In this document: positions 7,697 through 16,370 of the stretch, piece after piece | How positions within the stretch are numbered: the first letter of the stretch is position 1 | How the letters are laid out: each line of letters begins with the position of its first letter | NCBI GenBank assembly: GCA_020635075.1 | Contig: JACKAM010000001.1 | Location: forward strand, 682,001-746,000 | Source of the DNA: Pseudobdellovibrionaceae bacterium | Lineage (GTDB): Bacteria; Bdellovibrionota; Bdellovibrionia; Bdellovibrionales; UBA1609 | Length of the DNA stretch: 64,000 nt | Direction of reading: 5' to 3' | Notes under the pieces: generated by a model | Told to the model about the DNA's origin: nothing | Seen by the model: the letters and a program-made list of their open reading frames with translations, nothing else | Database searches by the model: none | Made by a program: the position numbers and the translations under genes

Positions 7697-8788
7697 TTAC
7701 TTGAAGAGGTCCATGTATTGGGAATAGCCCGCTTCGGTGAGTTTCTCTTTGGGGATAAACTTGAGAGAGGCCGAGTTGATGCAGTAGCGGAGGCCGGTGG
7801 GCGGGGGGCCATCGTCAAAGACGTGGCCCAAGTGGCTGTCGCCCATCTTTGACCGCACTTCTGTGCGCACCATAAAGAGCTTACGGTCCTTTTTCTCCAC
7901 AATGTTAGTTTCGACAATGGGTTTGGTAAAGCTGGGCCAGCCAGTGCCGGATTTGTATTTATCTTTAGAGCTGAACAAGGGCTCTCCCGAGACTATGTCC
8001 ACATAGATGCCTTCGGCTTTGTTGTCCCAAAACTCATTTTTAAAAGGGGGCTCGGTACCCTCTTCCTGGGTCACCTTAAACTGCATGGGGGACAACTGTT
8101 TTTTAAGGTCAGCTTTAGAGGGTTTTGTCCAGTTCTGTGTGGGCATCTTGGCGGTCTCCATTTTGGTCGCAGCTTTGGTTTTGTCCGCTTTCCATGCGAG
8201 GTTCAAAAACTGATCCCTTCCCGAGCCGTTGCGGTAGAACTTGTAACGAATGGGATTTTTTTTGTAATAGTCCTGATGGTAGTCTTCGGCCGGGTAAAAG
8301 GTGTCGGCCATGACGATTTCTGTGAGAATCGGTTTTTTGAACTGACCCGAAGCGGCCAAGTCTTTCTTGGATTTTTCCGCCGCCTGTTTTTGTTCTTCAT
8401 CCAAAGGATAGATTCCTGATCGATACTGGCTGCCACGGTCGACAAATTGTCCTCCGGAATCAGTGGGATCAATTTGTCGCCAAAAGATCTCCAGCAGTCT
8501 CTCGTAACTGACTTTATTGGCATCATATTCAATGATCACGGCTTCGGTGTGTCCCGTGCCGCCTGATGAGACCTGTTCATAACTGGGGTTTTTGATCTTT
8601 CCCCCGATGTAGCCAGAGATTACCTTTTGCACTCCTGGCTCTTTTTCAAAGGGCGGCTCCATACACCAAAAGCAACCGCCGGCAAAAATAGCTTTCTTAA
8701 GCACAGGCTTATCTCCTCCCAGGCTGGGTAGGGCAAAGGCTAGCAGGAATGCAATATTTGATAAACCAATTAGATATTTGGACTTCAT
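7697..8788 (-). CDS. msrAB: Exported MsrA-MsrB fusion methionine sulfoxide reductase
   Basis: 363 residues. An N-terminal hydrophobic segment (5-22) suggests export. The MsrA domain follows, with the GCFWC active-site motif at residues 38-42; it reduces the S-epimer of methionine sulfoxide. A linker near 205-230 leads to MsrB (R-epimer), with GTGWPSF, HLGHVFDDGP and the nucleophile Cys336 in RYCIN. The zinc-binding Cys pairs of many MsrB proteins appear to be missing (GIYVDIVSGEP), so this is the zinc-less form, as in PilB-like fusions. The likely role is repair of oxidised envelope proteins. An exported thioredoxin-like partner is not visible nearby. Confidence 0.95.
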   Translation of the reverse strand: MKSKYLIGLSNIAFLLAFALPSLGGDKPVLKKAIFAGGCFWCMEPPFEKEPGVQKVISGYIGGKIKNPSYEQVSSGGTGHTEAVIIEYDANKVSYERLLEIFWRQIDPTDSGGQFVDRGSQYRSGIYPLDEEQKQAAEKSKKDLAASGQFKKPILTEIVMADTFYPAEDYHQDYYKKNPIRYKFYRNGSGRDQFLNLAWKADKTKAATKMETAKMPTQNWTKPSKADLKKQLSPMQFKVTQEEGTEPPFKNEFWDNKAEGIYVDIVSGEPLFSSKDKYKSGTGWPSFTKPIVETNIVEKKDRKLFMVRTEVRSKMGDSHLGHVFDDGPPPTGLRYCINSASLKFIPKEKLTEAGYSQYMDLFK

Positions 8789-8845
8789 TGGGACCTCGTT
8801 GTTTCCTTATACCGGGCGCCATCGGGGGCCCTTTGATTGTAATAC

Positions 8846-8962
8846 GGGCCTGGAACCAAAAGGTTTCAATGTGCCAAAATGAGATTCGGCCCCCTTACCT
8901 AGGGCCGGGGCCGCGACCGTCGTAGGGCTAGAACTGCCAGCAGGAAACTGGATTCCAGGCCC
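8846..8962. repeat. Distant inverted repeat in msrAB/chemoreceptor intergenic region
   Basis: GGGCCTGGAA (8846-8855) is the exact reverse complement of TTCCAGGCCC (8953-8962). The arms enclose about 97 bases in the divergent intergenic region. They could form a large stem or mark a decayed repeat. No open frame here is credible. Confidence 0.4.
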
Positions 8963-9035
8963 TGGTCGCGTTGTGGCACTAGTGGCCACAGAGTATTCTA
9001 AAGGTGGATCATTCTATAACAAGGATATGGTGGCT

Positions 9036-10643
9036 ATGTTCGGGCGCCTTTCGCGTATGTCAATGCACAAGAAAACAACCCTCCTATTGTTTATTGGGGC
9101 CATTGGCTTCGCACTCTACTTTTTCCACTCCAACTCAGTGGCCTACCAAAACCGCGCAATGCTCACCGAGGTGGTGGAGCACCACCTGCCATTTTTGAGT
9201 CGCCTGTCGTCTCTTGAGTCCGGTGTTGTGGCGGTTCGTGATGACCTCTACGAAGCAGCTATGAAACAAAATACTGATGCACTAGGGAAGCTGGAAACCT
9301 CACATCGCCAAGCCTTGGATAGGTTTAATGCCCTTAGCTCAGAGGATTCAGAAGTTAAGGGTGATCTAAGACGACTGACGGAAAATTTTGAAACCACTTT
9401 TTCAGCAGGATATGAACTGGTCCAGGCCTACGTGGTAGGCATGGAAGATCCGGCGGCCACACAGGACAAGATGCGGGGACATTTGACAGGGCTACTTGAT
9501 ATCTCTCGGGAGGTGGATCGCATCCAAAAGGGCTACGAACGCCACATGAAGGGCGCTGTTGAAGGAGTCAATCGCAGCAATGAAAATGCCATGGTCTCAG
9601 GCCTGGTATTGATGGGTGTCGCCTCAGCGGTCGGCGTATTATTGATTTTGGTGATGTTTAAGATCAATCGGGCTCTTAACGAAGCTAATGGAAATCTTTA
9701 TGAGGCTTCGAGGCGGATGCATCGTATTTGTGACGAGACCCAGGTTTCTTCGGACCAGCTGAAGAGTAGCTCCATCCGCCAGGCCCACTCGGCCACGGAA
9801 ACCGCCCACAGCATGGAAGAAATCAAAAAGTTGCTGGATCGTACCTACCAGATCACCAATCAGGCCAGTCAGATTTCTGAAGAGAGTTATTCCGAGGCCA
9901 ATAAGGGTCGAGGTGTGATCGACGATCTGCGCATCTCCATGAGTGATATTGAAGCCGCCTACAAGGACTTGGAAGAGGTTAATGAGGTCGTGCGGCAGAT
10001 TCACGAAAAGACCCGGGTGATTAACGACATCGTGTTCAAGACTCAGCTGTTGTCATTCAACGCCAATATCGAAGCTGCAAGAGCCGGGCAACTGGGGCGA
10101 GGATTCGCCGTGGTCGCCACTGAGGTGGGCAACCTGGCCGATCTGAGCGGAAAAGCCGCAGAGGAAATCGAGGGTCTGTTGGACACCAGTGCCCGAAGGG
10201 TGGCCCAGGCCATTGACCAGACCCGGACTCGTATCGAAAGAGCCCAGGAGATGTCCAATCGCTGTGAGGGTGTTTTTCAAAACCTGATTGGCCGCTCGGG
10301 GGAAATCCGCAATATGGTGGGCAATATCACCACGGCCTCCAGTGAACAGGCCAAGGGCGTGGATCAGGTGGTCAAGGCCATGGTTGATCTCAATCAATCT
10401 GCAGCCGAGACCGAAAACCTGGCTCAGAGCATGACTCACCTGGCGGATCAACTCAAACAACAATCGGAGTCCTTGTCCTTTAGTGTGGGATCGCTGAATC
10501 AGTTGGTGAAGGGCGAAGGCGAATTGGCGGTGGCCCAATTCAGTGGCGATCAGGATGATGATGGCGACGGGGGCACGGGCCCTGCCGGCGGCGGTTGGTC
10601 AGGTGGATCTGATATGATGCATGGGGATAGTCGCTCTGCCTAA
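9036..10643 (+). CDS. Methyl-accepting chemotaxis protein
   Basis: The ATG at 9036 has AAGG at good spacing; an ATG at 9027 and a GTG at 8973 are alternatives. The order is: transmembrane helix (TTLLLFIGAIGFALYFF); periplasmic helical ligand-binding region of about 150 residues; second membrane helix (VLMGVASAVGVLLILVMF); then a long cytoplasmic coiled coil with the signalling hairpin (NANIEAARAGQLGRGFAVVA, EVGNLADLSGKAAEEI). I see no clear HAMP domain after the second helix. The C-terminus is an Asp/Gly-rich tail. No che genes are adjacent, so it should feed a distant chemosensory cluster. Confidence 0.93.
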   Translation: MFGRLSRMSMHKKTTLLLFIGAIGFALYFFHSNSVAYQNRAMLTEVVEHHLPFLSRLSSLESGVVAVRDDLYEAAMKQNTDALGKLETSHRQALDRFNALSSEDSEVKGDLRRLTENFETTFSAGYELVQAYVVGMEDPAATQDKMRGHLTGLLDISREVDRIQKGYERHMKGAVEGVNRSNENAMVSGLVLMGVASAVGVLLILVMFKINRALNEANGNLYEASRRMHRICDETQVSSDQLKSSSIRQAHSATETAHSMEEIKKLLDRTYQITNQASQISEESYSEANKGRGVIDDLRISMSDIEAAYKDLEEVNEVVRQIHEKTRVINDIVFKTQLLSFNANIEAARAGQLGRGFAVVATEVGNLADLSGKAAEEIEGLLDTSARRVAQAIDQTRTRIERAQEMSNRCEGVFQNLIGRSGEIRNMVGNITTASSEQAKGVDQVVKAMVDLNQSAAETENLAQSMTHLADQLKQQSESLSFSVGSLNQLVKGEGELAVAQFSGDQDDDGDGGTGPAGGGWSGGSDMMHGDSRSA

Positions 10644-10701
10644 GGCTTTTCTTTTTGGGGCGGATGATCGACAATGGTGGTGGATCTTGAGGAGTGAAGT
10701 C

Positions 10702-11247
10702 GTGGTAATGAGACAAATTGTGGTAGCGGTTTGCTGTCTCTTTCTGTGGGCACCTTTCTCACATGCGGATGACTCCAAAAAGCTAATCATGGCTTCCATG
10801 AAAGGGGATCTCTCCACCGTAAAGTCCCTGGTTTCAGGTGGAGTGGATGTGAACTCGGCAACTGATAAGGGACTCACTCCTTTGATGATGGCATCTCTAA
10901 AGGGCAGTGTGGAAGTGGTGGAGTTTTTGTTGGGGAACCAGGCTGAGGTGGACAAAAAAGACGCGACTGGCATGACCGCCTTGATGGCTGCCTCAAAGCA
11001 AGGGCACCTGCCTGTGGTTAAGATTTTGGTGGAAAAAGGAGCGTCGCTGGATTCCTCAAGTAGCCAAGGCTTAACAGCCCTGTGTTTGGCTGCGATGGAT
11101 GGACGTTTGAACGTAGTGAAGTATTTGGTCTCCAAAAATGCCAACGTCAATGCCAAGGATTCAGCAGGCATGACTCCTCTTGGATTTGCCAATGCCGGAT
11201 CTCATCGTGATGTGGCTTCCTTCCTCTCGGCCAATGGGGCAAAGTAG
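10702..11247 (+). CDS. Exported ankyrin-repeat protein
   Basis: About 182 residues from a GTG at 10702 (GAGGAG seven bases upstream; an ATG at 10708 is also possible). A signal peptide (IVVAVCCLFLWAPFSHA) is followed by about five ankyrin repeats, recognisable from G-x-T-P-L/T-A-L-M-x-A and the V-V-x-x-L-L motifs (GLTPLMMASLKG, GMTALMAASKQG, GLTALCLAAMDG, GMTPLGFANAGS). Ankyrin repeats bind proteins; the partner is unknown. Its 3' end overlaps the start of the adenosine-deaminase-like lipoprotein by 14 bases, so the pair is coupled and may act together in the periplasm. Confidence 0.88.
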   Translation: MVMRQIVVAVCCLFLWAPFSHADDSKKLIMASMKGDLSTVKSLVSGGVDVNSATDKGLTPLMMASLKGSVEVVEFLLGNQAEVDKKDATGMTALMAASKQGHLPVVKILVEKGASLDSSSSQGLTALCLAAMDGRLNVVKYLVSKNANVNAKDSAGMTPLGFANAGSHRDVASFLSANGAK

Positions 11248-12847
11248 TATTTCCTCTGTGCGCCCCTCCCTTTCAAAAGGATCTCCAATTGTTTTTGCCC
11301 TGCTAGCTGTGATTCAGCTTGGCTGCCAGCATTTGGGCAGTGGGGTCCAAGCTCCGCTCTGCGCGAATCTGGACGACAAGCTGACTCACCAATGGCTTAA
11401 GTATGAGCAGGCTTCTGCCTACGTGGCGGATCACTATGCCCAAGAGACCCCGGAACTGATTGAAAGAGCTGATTGGGAAGATCGCTTGATAGCCCATCCC
11501 GGTTGCCAGCTGTCTGACAAAGAGCTGCAGCAGTTGCGTGATCGGCAGGAGGCTAGAGTGGCCGAGAGTCGGATTAGGGCGGCAAAGCTTTCCCGTTTTG
11601 ATCTTGATCGAGTCCGTCAGCAATCGAAATTGGTTCAGCGCCTTTGTCGAGAAATTCCCAAAGGGGGGCTGTTGCACATTCACCCCTCTGGGACGGTGAC
11701 CGTGGACCTCCTCAGGGAGGTCCTTCAAAAGCACAACCCCATCGTCGATGGGCAGGATCTTATTCAGAGGGTAGGTGGACTCACTTTGTACCCTGAAGAA
11801 AGGGCGTTCTTGCAAAAGTGGCCAAAGGGCAGGCGATTTAAGTCAGCGCCTAGGGCTGATCAAGAAAAACTTCTTAATCTGTTTGTATTGTCAGAGAAGC
11901 CAGCTTCACATCCTTTTACCCGTTTTGACGTGGTCTTTGTGCTTCTTGATTGGCTGGAAGAAGTGGTGGGCAAACAGAAGTTTGACCTAATGGTTTATGA
12001 AGATTTTTTGGCAAGGGCCAAAAAGGCTGGTGTTTCCTATGTGGAGTTTACCCGCAGCACAGGCTCACGCCCGAACTTTGCTCAGGTCTATCCTCCGCTT
12101 CATCAGGCATTCATGCAAAAGTTTGGGATTGATGTGAGGTGGAATGGCGCTTTTGCCCGCACGAGATCGGCCGAAAAAAACCGCAAGCGACTGAAGGCAC
12201 TTTGGGATCACGCCAAGGAAAATGGCGGGGGAGAGGTTCTGTTAGGTGTCGATATTCTAGGTAATGAGACCGAGACTCCCTTTCTTGAAAATGGCCAGGT
12301 GATCTACGGTCCGGTCCTGGCGGCTAAAAGAGGAAAACTTAAGGAGCAGGTTCTCCCCCTGCAGATGACGGCTCATGCCGGAGAGCTGGGAGATCCGCGC
12401 AATGTGCGAGACGCCATCATCTTTGGCGCCAAACGGATTGGCCATGGTGTGTTGTTGCTAAATGATCCCGTGACACTGGAGTGGGCGAAGCAAAACTCGA
12501 TTGCCATTGAAAATAGCCAGATCAGTAATTGGAAGCTGGGTGCCGTGGATAGAGACCAAATGCATCCTTTTTTGCGCTTCCTGCGGCTGGGTTTGCGGGT
12601 GAGTTTGTCCACCGATGATGAGGGGATTTTCGTCAGCTCCATCATTGATGAATGTGTAAATGCGGTTGAAAAAACTGATATCACTTATTTTGAACTTCGT
12701 CAGCTATGGTTCAATTCATTGACAGAGGCCTTTGTAAATGAAGAAGTAAAGTCCCGGCTTCTTGATCAGCTTGAAAAACAACTATCCGATTTTGAGCTAC
12801 GAGCCACCGCCTATCTCCCCGTTCGCCCCCCTCTTGATCAGAAGTGA
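11234..12847 (+). CDS. Adenosine-deaminase-family lipoprotein
   Basis: 537 residues from the ATG at 11234, overlapping the ankyrin gene. The lipobox QLGC follows a hydrophobic stretch, so it is a lipoprotein. The metallohydrolase motifs of the adenosine/AMP deaminase superfamily are in order: HIH in GGLLHIHPSG, HAGE in MTAHAGELGD, GHGV, and the STDDEGIF aspartates. The sequence around HIH and the N-terminal extension recall secreted ADGF/ADA2-type deaminases. Known family members convert adenosine to inosine. A nucleoside-salvage role outside the inner membrane, useful to an organism consuming other cells' nucleotides, is inference. Confidence 0.88.
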   Translation: MGQSSISSVRPSLSKGSPIVFALLAVIQLGCQHLGSGVQAPLCANLDDKLTHQWLKYEQASAYVADHYAQETPELIERADWEDRLIAHPGCQLSDKELQQLRDRQEARVAESRIRAAKLSRFDLDRVRQQSKLVQRLCREIPKGGLLHIHPSGTVTVDLLREVLQKHNPIVDGQDLIQRVGGLTLYPEERAFLQKWPKGRRFKSAPRADQEKLLNLFVLSEKPASHPFTRFDVVFVLLDWLEEVVGKQKFDLMVYEDFLARAKKAGVSYVEFTRSTGSRPNFAQVYPPLHQAFMQKFGIDVRWNGAFARTRSAEKNRKRLKALWDHAKENGGGEVLLGVDILGNETETPFLENGQVIYGPVLAAKRGKLKEQVLPLQMTAHAGELGDPRNVRDAIIFGAKRIGHGVLLLNDPVTLEWAKQNSIAIENSQISNWKLGAVDRDQMHPFLRFLRLGLRVSLSTDDEGIFVSSIIDECVNAVEKTDITYFELRQLWFNSLTEAFVNEEVKSRLLDQLEKQLSDFELRATAYLPVRPPLDQK

Positions 12848-12890
12848 TCAATCTCCCCGCGAGTGCGATATATATAGACAAAGCAGTCAC

Positions 12891-12905
12891 TGTTTCAATG
12901 TGAGA
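12891..12905 (+). repeat. Short dispersed sequence TGTTTCAATGTGAGA, copy 1
   Basis: The same 15 bases occur at 44647-44661, and GTTTCAATGTG also occurs at 8863-8873, all outside or at the edge of genes. This copy lies in the promoter region of the Cys-repeat lipoprotein. Its function is unknown. Confidence 0.4.
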
Positions 12906-12999
12906 TAAATCTGTATTCCTGGCGACTTGTCCGCCTACTCACTGGGAGGCATTCTTGCATCGGTAATGCCTTAAGGGTGAAGCCAGGAGGAAATGTTTC

Positions 13000-14934
13000 A
13001 TGGGTGGGATTGTCAACCGATGGGCGGTGGCGACCGTCTGCTGTCTGATTTTTGTATTATCATTTCAAAACTGTGGGGGTGAGTTTTCCCCTAAGAAGAT
13101 CAATTCCATTCAGGGCTCCAGTGGAGGCAATAACAATCAGTTGCCACCTTTAAGAACTGAAAAACTCATTTTTTCTGAATTCCGCGAGTGCCGAAACCGC
13201 TCTGGCCCCGAGGGTTTGGTTCTGTGCTTGAGCCAAATGGGTGTGCGTCCCCCGAGTCTGACTCAAAATCTGGTCGATCAATGTGTGGGCGTGGCCGGAC
13301 CTGGTGAATTTGAATTAGCCATGTGCATGACCCAGGCAGGAGTTCCGGTGCATGGTTATCGCCTGCCCAAACAGGCCGACGTGGACAATTGTATCGAGCG
13401 TGTGGGTATTGACGGTTTGGCCAACTGCCTGGAGAGATGGGGAGTATTGTGGGAAGGACTGACTCAAGCCGACTTGAGCGCCTGCCACACCAATGTGGGT
13501 CCGGAAAATATCGAAAGGTGTCTGCGCGCCAATGGGCATATTCCTGAGAAAAAATTCATCTCTCAGCGAGAGGTCAACATTTGTGACGCGGTCGAAGGTC
13601 AGGCGAGGCTGGCCAGCTGTTTGGACGATTCCGGCATCCTCCCTAATGGAGTGGATCAGACTGTCATTGCCGGCTGTATCGGTGCCGTGGGAAAAGGCAA
13701 CATTGTGAAATGCCTGCGCCGCAGTGGTCATGTCCCCTTGTTTATGAGTCCTCTTCATGTTGGTCGCTGTGTCGAGGAGGTGGGCGTGGACAATTTGGCA
13801 GACTGTTTGGATTTGAATGGCCTTTTGGAAAGTGGAGTGGCCAAGGCATCGATCAACTCCTGTTTGAACTCAGTTCCTTTTACCAGCCTTGTGGCTTGCT
13901 TGCGAATCCGTGGAGAGTTGCCCGCGGTTATAACTCAACCAGAGATTGCCTTTTGTGATTCAGTTGGCGGTGAGGCGAATGTGGTCAATTGCGTGGCAGC
14001 GAGCGGGGCACTCCCTCCTGGCTTGGATCAGGTGCAGTACGAAACTTGTAAAACAGCAGTGGGTCTTGAGAATATCACCAAGTGCTTTCGCAACCGGGGG
14101 TTCTTAAGCCGGGCGGTCATGCAGCCTGACGTCAATAGCTGTGTCCAGTTTGAGGGCGAAACGGCCCCCGAAGTGACGGCCTGCTTGAATCGAGAAGGAT
14201 TGTTGCCGTCCACAGTAACCGAATCAGTGGTCAGTGCCTGTATCACCAATGTGACGGTGGGCAGCCTTGCCAATTGTTTGCGCCTGCAAGGGCACACATC
14301 CCAGGTTCTGCTCCAAGAGCAAATTACGGGCTGTTTTCAGCATAAGGGGCAAGCCGGAGTGGCCACCTGCCTAGGAGCTCATGGTGTTTTACCTGCTCCC
14401 GTCAATCAAACCGAAATTGATTCGTGCGTGGCTGCCGCCGGACCGGGTAAGGTGGCTGCCTGTTTAGCCGACCGCGGACATCTGCCGCTAATTCCCACTC
14501 AGGCCCAATTCCAGGGTTGTTCCACCCAAGGTGACCAGGCGTGGATCGCCACTTGTTTGGAGGAGAGTGGCATTAAACCTTTTAAGGTAGGGAGAACTGA
14601 AATCGACAATTGTATTACAACTAATGGATTGGCAGGTGTCGAAGCCTGTTTGCGCGCAGGCAATCTCATAGCTACGACCTACTCGGATTTGGTGGCTACG
14701 GGGGGTGTATTTTCAAAGAACTGTTTCGGTTGTCATGGACCCACCGAACAAAGAGGTGGGCAAAGATTGGACCAGTATGACTCAGCCATCTTGCGGGTGA
14801 CCCCGGGGGACCCATCCAAATCATTGATCTACAATCGCATCAATGCTGGCGAAATGCCTCCCACAGGGCCGATTAGCGCTGATGAGATCAAACAGGTGAA
14901 GATCTGGATTTTAGACGGCGCTCAGAATAACTGA
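13000..14934 (+). CDS. Cys-repeat lipoprotein with C-terminal cytochrome c domain
   Basis: 644 residues with an AGGAGG ribosome site. The lipobox context SFQNCGGEFS gives a mature N-terminal Cys. From about residue 60 to 555 there are some 16 repeats of about 32 residues with consensus C-x3-x-G-x2-x-[LIV]-x2-C-L-x3-G-x-[LI]-P-x(8)-[ED]-[IV]-x2-C, two Cys per repeat. The end is a class-I-like heme domain: CFGCH at 575-579 (CxxCH) and a plausible axial Met in GEMPPTG near 619, resembling planctomycete-type cytochrome c domains. The repeats may form disulfide-stapled helical hairpins. A role as a redox or surface protein is inference; no partner oxidase or dehydrogenase is adjacent. Confidence 0.88.
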   Translation: MGGIVNRWAVATVCCLIFVLSFQNCGGEFSPKKINSIQGSSGGNNNQLPPLRTEKLIFSEFRECRNRSGPEGLVLCLSQMGVRPPSLTQNLVDQCVGVAGPGEFELAMCMTQAGVPVHGYRLPKQADVDNCIERVGIDGLANCLERWGVLWEGLTQADLSACHTNVGPENIERCLRANGHIPEKKFISQREVNICDAVEGQARLASCLDDSGILPNGVDQTVIAGCIGAVGKGNIVKCLRRSGHVPLFMSPLHVGRCVEEVGVDNLADCLDLNGLLESGVAKASINSCLNSVPFTSLVACLRIRGELPAVITQPEIAFCDSVGGEANVVNCVAASGALPPGLDQVQYETCKTAVGLENITKCFRNRGFLSRAVMQPDVNSCVQFEGETAPEVTACLNREGLLPSTVTESVVSACITNVTVGSLANCLRLQGHTSQVLLQEQITGCFQHKGQAGVATCLGAHGVLPAPVNQTEIDSCVAAAGPGKVAACLADRGHLPLIPTQAQFQGCSTQGDQAWIATCLEESGIKPFKVGRTEIDNCITTNGLAGVEACLRAGNLIATTYSDLVATGGVFSKNCFGCHGPTEQRGGQRLDQYDSAILRVTPGDPSKSLIYNRINAGEMPPTGPISADEIKQVKIWILDGAQNN

Positions 14935-14946
14935 AGGCTCACGTTA

Positions 14947-15513
14947 CTATTCTGCAAAAGAAGTGGACCCGTAGGTTTCGAATTCAATGTCCTCAGGCCA
15001 CTCATTTGGGCCCATTCCGGCCTTGAGTTTGAGGTGATAAAGGAACTCCTTGGGGTCAGGCAGGCTTTCCCATACAGCAGGCAAAAAAGTGGCGCGCCGT
15101 GAGCCCGAAGTGAGAATGAGTCCATCAATGCCCGGGCGTATCTTGCTTAGTAGGTCTTCTTCATTCTCCACAGGCAAGGGTTGTGGTGGGCTGAGGACAG
15201 AAATTTCAATCTTAAGATGAGCCAGTTCAGCGGCTTTTAGCTGAGAAAAACGTGGATCATGAAAGGCCGCGGCTTGGGCGTTTTCCCACACATCAACTGC
15301 CAAAGGTCGATAGGCTTGAAGGCTGCCAATGCAACCTCGGAGTTGATCATCAATTCTGAGAGTCACGAAGCTCGCACCTGAAGTTTGGAGAACAAGAGAC
15401 TGATCTTCGATTTCAATTTCAGATATTCCGCCATCCAGACGGTTCTGAATGGCCTGGCGGGCGAGTTTTAACAGCCGAGACCTGTCTTCCTGACTCAGTA
15501 TTTGTTCACTCAT
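14947..15513 (-). CDS. amrA: AmmeMemoRadiSam system protein A (AMMECR1 domain)
   Basis: 188 residues from the ATG at 15513, overlapping the end of the protein B gene by 8 bases. AMMECR1 features are visible: FVTLRIDDQLRGCIGSLQAYRPLAVDVWENAQAAAFHDPRF, then LKIEISVLSPPQPL and FLPAVWESLPDPKEFL. The family occurs in all domains of life and is linked in bacteria with a MEMO1-like protein and a radical SAM enzyme. Its biochemical role here cannot be read from sequence. The gene symbol is descriptive. It converges on the Cys-repeat lipoprotein gene. Confidence 0.93.
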   Translation of the reverse strand: MSEQILSQEDRSRLLKLARQAIQNRLDGGISEIEIEDQSLVLQTSGASFVTLRIDDQLRGCIGSLQAYRPLAVDVWENAQAAAFHDPRFSQLKAAELAHLKIEISVLSPPQPLPVENEEDLLSKIRPGIDGLILTSGSRRATFLPAVWESLPDPKEFLYHLKLKAGMGPNEWPEDIEFETYGSTSFAE

Positions 15514-16294
15514 GGTAGAGAAGTGCTCCATAGCCAACCACCCGGTCTTTGTCTCCGGCCGTGTCTCCTGAATTTCGTAGATCAAGGAGCTCTGGTTTCC
15601 AACCCATTTTTTGAGCGTATTTCATCAGCCCCTTGAGAGGATAGGCCCCGCAGGCACGGTTGGGCTCAATGACATCACTTTGGAACTTCAAAATTGCTGA
15701 AACAGTTTCTTGATCAACACTTTGAGCGAGCCGATAAGACAGATAGTGACTGAGGTCTGTACTCACCACGATAAGGCTGTCCTTGTCAGTCACAAGTTCC
15801 AGCGCTTGGCAGATTTGCTCCGGTGATGCATGACCCACGACCAGAGGCAAAATCTGAAAATCCTGCCCAAGGATGGTTTGCAAAAAGGGGAGCTGCACTT
15901 CCAGGCTGTGCTCGAAGGCATGGGCTTCATCCGACAGTTCCACGAATTCCAGAGATCCCAGGGTTTTCGCAGCTTGATGATCAATGGCAACGCTGCCCAG
16001 GGGAGTCAAAAAAGAACTTGCACTTGGTAAGGCCATACTACGAACAGGAACCCGGTGGGAGGGGCCAAGAAGGATCACTCGTGAGGGTGTCGATCCAAGG
16101 GCGGTTAAACTCTGATAGGCCTGGGCCGCGATTGGTCCAGAGTAGATGTAACCTGCATGGGGAACAACTAGGGCCTTAGCCTGCCATTGTACCTCGGCGG
16201 CAAGTCCCATAAATTCTTGAATTTGAGCTCTGATCAGCTCAGGTGAGGAAGGATAAAAAGCCCCGGCGACAGCCGGCTGTCTTACGTGTTCCAT
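15506..16294 (-). CDS. amrB: AmmeMemoRadiSam system protein B (MEMO1 family)
   Basis: 262 residues from the ATG at 16294 (MEHVRQPAVAGAFYPSS); the open frame extends upstream but conservation starts here. MEMO-family motifs: VVPHAGYIYSGPIAAQAY, LLGPSHRVP, EHSLEVQLPFLQ, VVSTDLSHY and the CGAYPLKGLM Cys near the end. The fold is related to extradiol dioxygenases, with His residues placed to bind metal. It forms an overlapping pair with protein A and is divergent from the radical SAM gene. Confidence 0.94.
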   Translation of the reverse strand: MEHVRQPAVAGAFYPSSPELIRAQIQEFMGLAAEVQWQAKALVVPHAGYIYSGPIAAQAYQSLTALGSTPSRVILLGPSHRVPVRSMALPSASSFLTPLGSVAIDHQAAKTLGSLEFVELSDEAHAFEHSLEVQLPFLQTILGQDFQILPLVVGHASPEQICQALELVTDKDSLIVVSTDLSHYLSYRLAQSVDQETVSAILKFQSDVIEPNRACGAYPLKGLMKYAQKMGWKPELLDLRNSGDTAGDKDRVVGYGALLYHE

Positions 16295-16370
16295 TAATAA
16301 CAATCTGTGCACGAAAGGGGTGCGGGTCAAGTCATCTTGCCAAATGAAATTCAGGTCCCATAATGTTCCT
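16295..16370. promoter_or_regulatory. Divergent promoter region of the AmmeMemoRadiSam trio
   Basis: Seventy-six bases separate the divergent starts of protein B (minus) and the radical SAM enzyme (plus). Any promoters for the three genes must lie here or overlap the first codons. I see no convincing palindromic operator. Confidence 0.4.

Noticed and set aside
8807..8989. Minus-strand 60-codon frame between msrAB and the chemoreceptor
   Set aside because: Low-complexity Ser/Pro/Ala composition, no ribosome site, and it overlaps the chemoreceptor 5' region and the inverted repeat.
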